Positions 1 to 10,542 of a stretch of DNA of 64,000 bases are shown piece by piece. The DNA is taken from positions 95,648,501 to 95,712,500 of the forward strand of contig CM060883.1 of assembly GCA_030762935.1 (NCBI GenBank), written 5' to 3'. The position numbers were made by a program, and so were the translations under genes. The stretch's first letter is position 1. Each line of letters starts with the position of its first letter. The DNA comes from Hymenopus coronatus (taxonomy: Eukaryota; Arthropoda; Insecta; Mantodea; Hymenopodidae). The notes below the pieces were generated by a model. The model saw only the letters and a program-made list of their open reading frames with translations, searched no databases and was not told the origin of the DNA.

Positions 1-1082
1 CACATTACTACTCGTCAAGTTGAATACTAACAGACCCTGAACTCAAGTACACAGTGTGCATGAGGTATAGCTGCTACTGCATACACATTACTGCTGGCCA
101 AGTTGAATACTCACACACCCTAAACTCAAGCACATAATGTACGTGAGGTAAAGCTGCTGCAGGATACACACTGCTGCTGGCAAGTCCAATACTCGCAGAC
201 CCTGAACTCAAGCACATAGTATGTGTGAGGTATACCTGCTACAGGATACACACTGCTGCTGGCCAAGTTGAATAATCACAGACCCTGAACTCAAGCACAT
301 AGTGTTTGTGAGGTATAGCTGCTACAGGATACATACTGCTGCTGGCCAAGTTGAATAATCACAGACCCTGAACTCAAGCACATAGTGTGTATGTGTGAGG
401 TATAGCTGCTACAGGATACATACTGCTGCTGGCCAAGCTGAATAATCACCGACCCTGAACTGAAGCACATAGTGGGTGCGAGGTATAACTGCTACAGGAT
501 ACACACTGCTGCTGGCCAAGTTGAATACTCACAGATCCTGAACTCAAGCACATAGTATGTGAAAGGTATAGCGGCTACAGGATACAAACTGCTGTTGGCA
601 AAGTTGAATACTCACAGATCCTGAACTCAAGCACATAGTGTGTGTGAGGTATGGTTGCTGCAGGATAAACACTGCTGCTGTGCAAGTTGAATACTCATAG
701 ATCCTGAACTCAAGTACATAGTGTGTGTGAGGTATAACTGCTACAGGATACATACTGCTGCTGGCCAAGTTGAAAACTCACTGACCCTGAACTCAAGTAC
801 ATAGTGTGTGTGAGGTATAGCTGCTACAGGATACACACTGCTGCTGGCCAAGTTAAATACTCACAGACCCCAAACTCAAGTACATAGTGTGTGTGAGGTA
901 TAGCTGCTACAGGATACACACTGGTGCTGGCCAAGTTAAATACTCACATACCCTGAACTCAAGTACATACTGTGTGTGAAGTTTAGCTGCTACAGGATAC
1001 AAACTGCTGCTGGCCAACTTAAATACTCACATACCCTGAACTCAAGTACATAGTGTGCATAAGGTATAGCTGCTAAAGAAAA
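1..1082 (+). repeat. Higher-order segment of satellite A, first copy
   Basis: The window opens inside a distinctive run of variant monomers: an ACTACTCGTCAAG variant, then a CTACTGCATACACATTACTG variant, then a monomer with GGCAAGTCCAATACTCGCAG. The same ordered run restarts at 1083, an offset of 1082 bp or about 13 monomers. It recurs in a more diverged form at about 4720 and a partial form near 7090. Ordered sharing of variants shows that blocks of many monomers were copied together. The left limit lies outside the window. Confidence 0.8.
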
Positions 1083-1806
1083 CACATTACTACTCGTCAA
1101 GTTGAATACTCACAGACCCTGAACTCAAGTACACAGTGTGCATGACGTATAGCTGCTACTGCATACACATTACTGCTGGCCAAGTTGAATACTCACACAC
1201 CCTAAACTCAAGCACATAATGTACGTGTGGTAAAGCTGCTGCAGGATACACACTGCTGCTGGCAAGTCCAATACTCGCAGACCCTGAACTCAAGCACATA
1301 GTGTGTGTGAGGTATACCTGCTACAGGATACATACTGCTGCTGGCCAAGTTGAATAATCACAGACCCTGAACTCAAGCACATAGTGTGTATGTGTGAGGT
1401 ATAGCTGCTACAGGATACATACTGCTGCTGGCCAAGCTGAATAATCACCGACCCTGAACTGAAGCACATAGTGGGTGCGAGGTATAACTGCTACAGGATA
1501 CACACTGCTGCTGGCCAAGTTGAATAATCACAGATCCTGAAGTCAAGAACATAGTGTGTGTGCGAGGTATAGCTGCTGCAGGATACACACTGCTGCTGGC
1601 CAAGCTGAATATCCACAGACCCTGAACTCAAGCACATATTGTGTATGTGTGAGGTATAGCTGCTACAGGATACACACTGCTGCTGGTCAAGTTGAATACT
1701 TACAGACCCTGAACTCAAGCACATAGTGTGTGCGAGGTATAGCTGCTACAGGTTACACACTGCTGTTGGCCAAGTTGAATACTCACAGATCCTTAACTCA
1801 AGCACA

Positions 1807-1808
<2 letters not shown>

Positions 1809-1865
<57 letters not shown>
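1809..1865 (+). repeat. (GT)28 microsatellite inside satellite A
   Basis: An uninterrupted GT run of 57 nt replaces the 8-10 nt GTGTGTGT tract that normally ends each satellite A monomer. It begins directly after ACATA of one monomer and runs into GAGGTATAGC of the next, so monomer phase is kept. The simplest reading is slippage expansion of the monomer's own tract. It is the only long expansion of this tract I see in the array. Confidence 0.97.
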
Positions 1866-1869
<4 letters not shown>

Positions 1870-2268
1870 ATAGCTGCTACAGGATACACACTGCTGCTGG
1901 CCAAGTTGAATACTCACAGACCCTGAACTCAACACATAGTGTGTGTAAGGTATAGCTGCTACAGGAAACACACTGCTGCTAGCCAAGTTGAATACTCACA
2001 GACCCTGAACTCAAGCACATAGTCTGTGCAAGGTATAGCTGCTACAGGAAACTCACTGCTGCTGGCCAAGTTGAATACTCACAGATCCTGAACTCAAGCA
2101 CATAGTGTGTGTGCGGTATAACTGCTACAGGATACACACTGCTGCTGGCCAAGTTGAATACTCACAGATCCTGAACTCAAGCACATAGTGTGTGCAAGGT
2201 ATAGCTGCTACAGGATACACACTGCTGCTGGCCAAGTTGAATACTCACACATCCTGAACTCAAGTACA

Positions 2269-4100
2269 TAGTGTGTATGTGTGAGGTATAGCTGCTACAG
2301 GATACATACTGCTGATGGCCAAGTTGAATACTCACACATCCTGAACTCAAGTACATAGTGTGTGCAAGGTATAACTGCTACAGGATACACAGTGCTGATG
2401 GCCAAGTTGAATACTCACACATCCTGAACTCAAGCACATAGTGTGTGCAAGGTATAACTGCTAAAGGATACACACTGCTGATGGCCAAGTTGAATACTCA
2501 CACATCCTGAACTCAAGTACATAGTGTGTGCAAGGTATTACTGCTACAGGATGCACACATCTGATGGCCAAGTTGAATATTCACACATCCTTCACTCAAG
2601 CACATAGTGTGTGCTAGGTATAGCTGCTACAGGATAAACACTGCTGCTGGCCAATTTGAATACTCACAGATCCTGAACTCAAGCACATAGTGTGTGTGCG
2701 GTATAACTGCTACAGGATACACACTGCTGCTGGCCAAGTTGAATACTCACACATCCTGAACTCAAGTACATAGTGTGTATGTGTGAGGTATAGCTGCTAC
2801 AGGATACATACTGCTGATGGCCAAGTTGAATACTCACACATCCTGAACTCAAGTACATAGTGTGTGCAAGGTATAACTCCTACAGGATACACATTGCTGA
2901 TGGCCAAGTTGAATACTCACACATCCTGAACTCAAGCACATAGTGTGTGCAAGGTATAACTGCTACAGGATACACACTGCTGATGGCCAAGTTGAATACT
3001 CACACATCCTGAACTCAAGTACATAGTGTGTGCAAGGTATTACTGCTACAGGATGCACACATCTGATGGCCAAGTTGAATACTCACACATCCTGCACTCA
3101 AGCACATAGTGTGTGCTAGGTATAGCTGCTACAGGATACACACTGCTGCTGGCCAAGTTTAATACTCACAGATCCTGAACATAGTACATAGTGTGTGTGA
3201 GGTATAGCAGCTACAGGATACACACTGCTGCTGGCCAAGTTGAATACTCACAGACCCTGAACTGAAGCACATAGTGTGTGCGAGGAATAGCTGCTACAGG
3301 ATACACACTGCTGCTGGCCAATTTGAATACTCACAGATCCTGAACTCAAGCACATAGTGTGTGTGCGGTATAACTGCTACAGGATACACACTGCTGATGG
3401 CCAAATTGAATACTCACAGATCCTGAACTCAAGCACATAGTGTGTGCAAGTTATAGCTGCTACAGGATACACACTGCTTCTGGCCAAGTTGAATACTCAC
3501 ACATCCTGAACTCAAGTACATAGTGTGTATGTGTGAGGTATAGCTGCTACAGGATACATACTGCTGATGGCCAAGTTGAATACTCACACATCCTGAACTC
3601 AAGTACATAGTGTGTGCAAGGTATAACTCCTACAGGATACACATTGCTGATGGCCAAGTTGAATACTCACACATCCTGAACTCAAGCACATAGTGTGTGC
3701 AAGGTATAACTGCTAAAGGATACACACTGCTGATGGCCAAGTTGAATACTCACACATCCTGAACTCAAGTACATAGTGTGTGCAAGGTATTATTGCTACA
3801 GGATGCACACATCTGATGGCCAAGTTGAATACTCACACATCCTTCACTCAAGCACATAGTGTGCGCTAGGTATAGCTGCTACAGGATACACACTGCTGCT
3901 GACCAAGTTTAATACTCACAGATCCTGAACATAGTACATAGTGTGTGTGAGGTATAGCTGCTACAGGATACATACTGCTGCTGGCCAAGTTGAATACTCA
4001 CAGACCCTGAACTGAAGCACATAGTGTGTGCGAGGTATAGCTGCTACAGGATACACACTGCTGCTGGCCAAGTTGAATACTCACAGATCCTGAACTCAGG
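2269..4100 (+). repeat. Nested 6- and 9-monomer duplications in satellite A
   Basis: A marker monomer with TAGTGTGTATGTGTGAGGTA occurs at 2269, 2771 and 3521, giving offsets of 502 and 750 bp (about 6 and 9 monomers). Each is followed by the same ordered variants: CTGCTGATGGCC monomers, the CATCCTGAACTC form, then the odd CAGGATGCACACATCTGATG monomer. Within this region the CTGATGGCC and CACACATCC variants replace the common CTGCTGGCC and CACAGACCC forms, which indicates local homogenisation. Confidence 0.8.
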
Positions 4101-5559
4101 TACATAGTGTGTGCAAGGTATAGCTGCTACAGGATACACACTGCTGCTGGCCAAGTTGAATATTCACAGACCATGAACTCAAGTACATAGCATGAGTGAG
4201 GTATAGCTGCTACAGAATACACACAGCTGCTGTCCAAGTTGAATACTCACAGATACTAAACTCAAACACATAGCATGTGTGTCAAAGGTAAAACTGCTGC
4301 AGGACACACACTGCTGCTTGCCAAGTTGAATACTCACAGAACCTGAACTCAAGCATATACTGTGTGTGAAATATAGCTGCTACAAGATACACACATCTGC
4401 TGGTCAAGTTGAATACTCACAGACCCTGAACTCAAGCACATTTTGAGTGTGAGATAAAGCTGCTACAGGTAACACACAGCTGCTGGCTAAGTTAAATACT
4501 CACAGATCCTGAACTCAAGCACATAGTGTGTGAGGTATAACTCCTGCAGGATACACACAGCTGATGGCCAAGTTAAATACTCACAGACCCTGAACTCAAG
4601 CACATAGTGTGTGCGAGGTATAACTGCTAGAGGATACAAACTGCTGCTGGCCAAGTTAAATACTCACATACCCTGAACTCAAGTACATAGTGTGCATAAG
4701 GTATATTTGCTAAAGAAAACACATTACTACTCGTCAAGTTGAATACTCACAGACCCTGAACTCAAGTACATAGTGTGCATGAGGTTTAGCTGCTACTGCA
4801 TACACATTACTGCTGGCCAAGTTGAATACTCACAGACCCTAAACTCAAACACATAATGTGCGTGAGGTAAAGCTGCTGCAGGATACACACTGCTGCTGGC
4901 CAAGTTGAATACTCAAAGACCCTGAATTCAAGCACATAGTGTGTGTGAGGTATAGCTGCTACAGGATAGATACTTCTCCTGGCCAAGTTGAATAATCACA
5001 GACCCTGAACTCAAGCACATAGTGTTTGTGAAGTATAGCTGCTACAGGATACATACTGCTGCTGGCCAAGTTGAATAATCACGGACCCTGAACTCAAGCA
5101 CATAGAGTTTGTGAGGCATAGCTGCTACAGGATACATACTTCTGCTGGCCAAGGTGAGTATTCACAGACTTTGAACTCAATACATAGTGTGAAGAGGTAT
5201 AACTGCTGCTGGCCAAGGCGAAAGCTCACGGACCCTGAACTCAAGCACATAGTTTGTGTGAGGTATAGCTGCTGCAGGACGCACACTGCTGCTGGCCAAG
5301 TTGAATACTCACAGATACTGAACTCAAGCACATAATAATGTGAGGTATAGTTGCTTCAGGATACACTCTACAGCTGGCCAAGTTGAATACTCACACATCC
5401 TGAACTCAGGTACATAGCATGTGGGAGCTATAGCTGCTGCAGGATACACACTGATGTTGGCCAATTTGAATATTCACAGCTCCTGAACTCAGGTACATAG
5501 TGTGAGTGAGGTAAGGCTGCTACAGGAAACATTGCTGCTGGCCAATTTGAATATTCACT

Positions 5560-8500
5560 GACCCTGAACTCAAGCACATGGTGTGTGTGAGGTATAGCTG
5601 CTGTTGGCCAAGTTGAATATTCACTAACCCTGAACTCATGCACATAGTGTGTGCGAGGTTTAGCTGCTACTGGCTAAGTTGAATATTCACTGACCCTGAA
5701 CTCAAGCACATAGTGTGTGCGAGGTATAGCTGCTGCTGGCGAAGTTGAATACTTACAGATCCTGAACTCAAGGATATAGTGCGTGTGAGGTATAGCTGCT
5801 GCAGGAAACACATTGCTGCTAGCCAAGTTGAATACTCACTGACCCTGAACTCAAGCACATAGTGTGAGCGAGGTATCGCTGCTGCTGGCCAAGTTGAATA
5901 CTCACAGATCCTGAACTCAAGCACATAGTGCGTGTGAGGTATAGCCGCTGCAGGAAACACATAGCTGCAAGCCAAGTTGAATACTCACTGAACCTGAACT
6001 CAAGCACATAGTGTGTGCAAGGTATAACTGCTACAGGATACACACAGCTGCTGGCCAAGTTGAATACTCACAGATCCTGAACTCAAGCACATAGTATGTG
6101 AAAGGTATAGCTGCTACAGGATACAAACTGCTGCTGGCCAAGTTCAATACTCACAGACCCTGAACTCAAGCACATAATGTGTGTGAGGTATTGTTGCTAC
6201 ATGATACACACAGCTGCTGGCCAAGTTGAATACTCACAGACCCTGAATTCAAGAACATAGTGTGTGTGAGGTATAGCTGCTACAGGACGCACACTGCTGT
6301 TGGCAAAGTTGAATACTCACAGATCCTGAACTCAAGCACATAGTGTGTGTGTGAGGTATGGTTGCTGCAGGATACACACTGCTGCTGTGCAATTTGAATC
6401 CACATAGAACCTGAACTCAAGTACATAGTATGTGTGAGGTATAGCTGCTACAGGATACATACTGCTGTTGGCCAAGTTGAATAATCACAGATCCTGAACT
6501 CAAGTACATAGTATTTGTGAGGTATAGCTGCTACAGGATACATACTGCTGCTGGCCAAGTTGAATAATCACAGACCCTGAACTCAAGTACATAGTATGTG
6601 TGAGGTATAGCCGCTACAGGAAACACACTGCTGCTGGCCAAGTTGAAAACTCACTGACCCTGAACTTAAGTACATAGTGTGTGTGAGGTATAGCTGCTAC
6701 AGGATACACACTGCTGCTGGCCAAGTTAAATACCTACAGACCCAGAACTCAAGTACATAGTGTGTGTGAGGTATAGCTGCTACAGGATACACCCTGGTGC
6801 TGGCCAAGTTAAATACTCACATACCCTGAACTCAAGTACATACTGTGTGTGAGGTATAGCTGCTACAGGATATACACTGCTGCTGGCCAAGTTTAATAAT
6901 CACAGACCCTGAACTCAAGCACATAGTGTGTGTGAGGTATAGCTGCTACAGAATACACACTGCTGCTGGCCAAGTTGAATAATCACAGACCCTGAACTCA
7001 AGCACATAGTGTGTGCGAGGTATAACTGCTACAGGATACAAACTGCTGCTGGCCAAGTTAAATACTCACATACCCTGAACTCAAGTACTCAGTGGGCATG
7101 AGGTATAGCTGCTACTTCATTCACATTACTGCTGTCCAAGTTGAATACTCACAGACCCTAAACTCAAGCATATAATGTACGTGAGGTAAAGCTGCTGCAG
7201 AATACACACTGCTGCTGGCAAGTTGAATACTCGCAGACCCTGAACTCAAGCACATAGTGTGTGTGAGGTATAGCTCCTACAGGATACACACTGATGCTGG
7301 CCAAGTTGAATAATCACAGACCCTGAACTCAAGCACATAGTGTTTGTGAGGTATAGCTGCTACAGGATACATACTGCTGCTGGCCAAGTTGAATAATCAC
7401 AGACCCTGAACTCAAGCACATAGTGTGCGTGAGGTATAACTGCTACAGGATACATACTGCTGCTGGCCAAGTTAAATAATCACAGACCCTGAACTCAAGC
7501 ACATAGGTGTGTGTGAGGTATAGTTCTGCAGGTGCACACTGCTGCTGGCCAAGTTGAATACTGACAGATACTGAACTCAAGCACATAATGTGTGTGAGGT
7601 ATAGTTGCAGCAGGATACACACTGCTACTGGCCAAGTTGAACACACACATATCCTGAACTCAGGTACATAGCATGTTGGAGGTATAGCTGCTGCAGGATA
7701 CACACTACTGCTGGCCAATTTGAATATTCACAGCTCCTGAACTCAGGTACATAGTGTGTGTGAGGTATAGCTGCTACAGGAAACACATTGCTGCTGGCCA
7801 ATTTTAAAATTCACTGACCTTGAACTCAAGCACATAGTGTGTCGAGGTATAGCTGCTGCTGGCCAAGTTGAATATTCACTGACCCTGAACTCATGCACAT
7901 AGTGTGTGCGAGGTATAGCTGCTACTGGCCAAGTTGAATATTCACTGACCCTGAACTCATGCACATAGTGTGTGCGAGGTATAGCTGCTGCTGGACAAGT
8001 TGAATACTCAGAGATCCTGAACTCAGGCACATAGTGCGTGTGAGGTATAGCTGCTGCAGGAAACATGTGGCTGCTAGCCAAGTTGAATACTCACTGACCC
8101 TGAACTCAAGCACATAGTGTGTGCGAGGTATAGCTGCTCCTGGCCAAGTTGAATACTCACAGATCCTGAACTCAAGCACATAGTGCGTGTGAGGTATAGC
8201 TGCTGCAGGAAACACATTGCTGCTAGCCATGTTGAATACTCACTGACCTTGAACTCAAGCACATAGTGTGTGCGAGGTATAGCAGCTGCAGGAAACACAT
8301 TGCTGCTGGCCAAGTTGAATATTAAGTGACCCGGAACTCAAGCACATAGTGTGTGCGAGATATAGCTGCTACAGGATACAAACTGCTTCTGGCCAAGTTG
8401 AATACTCACAGATCCTGAACTCAAGCACATAGTGTGCGCAAGGTATAGCTGCTACAGGAAACACACAGCTGCTGGCCAAGTTGAATACTCACAGATCCTG

Positions 8501-9660
8501 AACTCAAGCACATAGTGTGTGCAAGGTATAGCTGCTACAGGATACAAACTGCTGCTAGCGAAGTTGAATACTCACAGACCCTGAACTCAAGCACATAATG
8601 TGTGTGAGGTATAGTTTCTACAGGATACACACAGCTGCTGGCCAAGTTGAATACTCACAGACCCTGAACTCAAGCACATAGTGACTGCGAGGTATAGCTG
8701 CTGCAGGATACACACTGCTACTGGCCAAGTTGAACACTCACAGACCCTGAACTCAAGCACATAGTGTGTGTGAGGTATAGCTGCTGCAGGACGCACACTG
8801 CTGTTGGAAAAGTTGAATACTCACAGATGCTGAACTCAAGCACATAGTGTGTGTGAGGTATAGTTGCTGCAGGATACACACTGCTGCTGTCCAAGTTGAA
8901 TACTCACAGATCCTGAACTCAAGTACATTGTGTGTTTGAGGTATAGCTGCTACAGGATACATACTGCTGCTGGCCAAGTTGAATAATCACAGATCCTGAA
9001 CTCAAGTACATAGTGTGTGTGAGGTATAGCTGCTACAGGATACATACTGCTGCTGGCCACGTTGAATAATCACAGACCCTGAACTCAAGTACATAGTGTG
9101 TGTGAGGTTTAGTTGCTACAGGAAACACACTGCTTCTGGCCAAGTTGAATACTCACTGACCCTGAACTCAAGTACATAGTGTGTGTGAGGTACAGCTGCT
9201 ACAGGATACACACTGCTACTGGCCAAGTTGAATATTCACTGACCCTGAACTCAAGCACATAGTGTGTGCGAGGTATAGCTGCTGCTGGCCAAGTTGAATA
9301 CTCACAGATCCTGAACTCAAGCACATAGTGCGTGTGAGGTACAGCTGCTGCAGGAAACACATTGCTGCTGGCCAAGTTGAATATTTACTGACCCTGAACT
9401 CAAGCACATAGTGTGTGCGAGGTATAGCTTCTGCTGGCCAAGTAGAATACTCACAGATCCTGAACTCAAGCACATAGTGTGTGTGAGGTATAGCTGCTGC
9501 AGGAAACACAGTGCTGCTGGCCAAGTTGAATATTCACTGACCCTGAACTCAAGCACATAGTGTGTGCGAGGTATAGCTGCTGCTGGTCAAGTTGAATACT
9601 CATAGATCCTGAACTCAAGCACATAGTGTGTGTGGGGTATAGCTGCTGCTGGCCAAGTTG
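5560..9660 (+). repeat. Short-form (about 66 bp) satellite A monomers interspersed
   Basis: Around 5600-5910, 7840-8140 and 9260-9660 some monomers lack about 16 bp and read GGTATAGCTGCTGCTGGCCA in place of the CTGCTACAGGATACACACTG stretch. The missing segment lies between two CTGCTG blocks, as expected for deletion between short direct repeats. Many neighbours here also carry ATTCACTGACC and GGAAACACATTGCTGCTGG variants. Full-length and short forms alternate, so the deletion form has itself been spread by block duplication. Confidence 0.8.
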
Positions 9661-9787
9661 AATATTCACAGACCCTGACCTCAAGCACATAGTGTGCATA
9701 AGGTATAGCTGCTACAGGATACTCAGAGCTCCTGGCCAAGTTTAATACTCACAGACCCTGAGCTCAAGCACATAGCGTGCAGACAAT

Positions 9788-10262
9788 TCAGACACATAGT
9801 TTTATATTCATAAAATAACCATAGGCCTTTACCACAGAAGGTTTTGCAAATGAGGTCCTTCTGCTGGCATACCTTTTAACAAAATTTTCATTAACACACA
9901 GTAATTCTGCTTCTGAAATTGCATTAATTTTGCTTATAATATTGTATTGCAGTTCTTTTAATGTACGTGGGTTGTGCAATTATTCTACAAGGGAGTAGAG
10001 GTATGTGTTTTGTAGCAGAGTCTGTTGTGTACTCAATGTCACACAAATATTCCTTTAATTATTATAGCTCTGTCCAATAACTGTATCCTCATGGAACATA
10101 GGCCCTTAATTCCGTACACATTCACAGCACACTAAGCATAAACTTTGTGTTCATGCAATGGCATTTTGTGTATAATATTGGGGTTTTCTGCACTCCAATA
10201 CCTGTTATTTGATACATGACCATTTAAATAAAATTATGTTTCATCTGTGAAAAAATTAATTA
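9788..10262 (-). pseudogene. Decayed Tc1/mariner-like transposase, C-terminal part
   Basis: Reading the minus strand from about 10262 downward gives recognisable pieces of an insect mariner-type transposase in several frames. They are an FTDET motif at 10237-10251 (a catalytic Asp context), a RYWSAENPNIIHKMPLHE-like stretch at about 10205-10150, and an open 63-codon tail (9788-9979) with HNPRTLKELQ and ISEAELLCVNENFVKR, typical of the transposase C-terminus. In-frame stops and frame changes separate the pieces, so it is not functional. The N-terminal half is missing. The sequence stops being recognisable about 35 bp before LINE copy 1, and no continuation is evident beyond that element. Family assignment is from motif memory. 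Confidence 0.7.
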
Positions 10263-10287
10263 TGGGTGCATAGAGCCAGGACCGGTT

Positions 10288-10299
10288 AGAGGCACTGTG
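10288..10299 (+). repeat. Target-site duplication, LINE copy 1, left
   Basis: AGAGGCACTGTG lies immediately beside the ATG-repeat end of the LINE and is repeated exactly at 16172-16183 beside the other end. This 12-bp direct repeat fixes both element boundaries. Confidence 0.95.
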
Positions 10300-10317
10300 A
10301 TGATGATGATGATGATG
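10300..10317 (-). repeat. (ATC)6 3' tail of LINE copy 1
   Basis: Six ATG units on the plus strand, that is (CAT)6 at the 3' end of the element, adjoin the target-site duplication. Tail length differs among copies (6, 7, 6 and 5 units), as expected if the tail is made or slips during target-primed reverse transcription. Confidence 0.9.
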
Positions 10318-10324
10318 GTGTTTG

Positions 10325-10357
10325 AGGGCGCTCAACTGCCGAGGTCATAAGCGCCCT
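10325..10357 (-). promoter_or_regulatory. 3'-terminal RNA hairpin of LINE copy 1
   Basis: AGGGCGCT at 10325-10332 and AGCGCCCT at 10350-10357 form a perfect 8-bp GC-rich stem with a 17-nt loop, 8 nt before the ATC tail. In copies 2 and 3 the stem is 9 bp, because copy 1 has G instead of A at the next position. A hairpin just before the tail is a plausible recognition site for the element's own reverse transcriptase; that role is inferred from other LINEs with stem-loop 3' ends. Confidence 0.75.
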
Positions 10358-10542
10358 TATGATTAAAACTTGGCAATAGCCAGTAAGAAAATACCAAACA
10401 AAAAAGTAAACACAAATAAAAGAGCTAACACAGTTGAAACGGAAGTAACAGAAACGTCCAGCCCTCTAACCAGAGCTGGATATAAAACTCCATCTAAAAT
10501 CAACACATTAAAACCAAAAGAGTTTAAAAAACCGCTATCACA

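Larger units (their letters stand above)
1..9783. repeat. Satellite A tandem array, monomer about 82 bp
   Basis: Head-to-tail monomers fill the interval from the window edge. Landmarks recur every 82-84 bp, for example GGCCAAGTT at 764, 846 and 929. Each monomer reads, in order: GGTATAGCTGCTACAGGATA, CACACTGCTGCTGGCCAAGT, TGAATACTCACAGACCCTGA, ACTCAAGCACATAGTGTGTG. About 120 monomers are present, differing from each other at several to many positions, with indels in the GT tract and around the CTGCTG block. Longer duplications and a 66-bp short form are listed separately. The array ends near 9783, where the sequence turns AT-rich. The minus strand carries many 60-110 codon open stretches with a repeating peptide; they are by-products of the satellite, not genes. 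Function is unknown; pericentromeric or subtelomeric heterochromatin is the usual setting, which is inference. Confidence 0.97.

Noticed and set aside
544..9699. Many 60-112 codon open frames on the minus strand in satellite A with repeating CLSSGSVSIQL-type peptide
   Set aside because: They follow the monomer period, have no independent start or stop context, and appear wherever monomer length keeps the frame. Satellite by-products.
1..9783. CRISPR-like array
   Set aside because: Repeats are contiguous with no unique spacers, and the sequence is eukaryotic satellite DNA.
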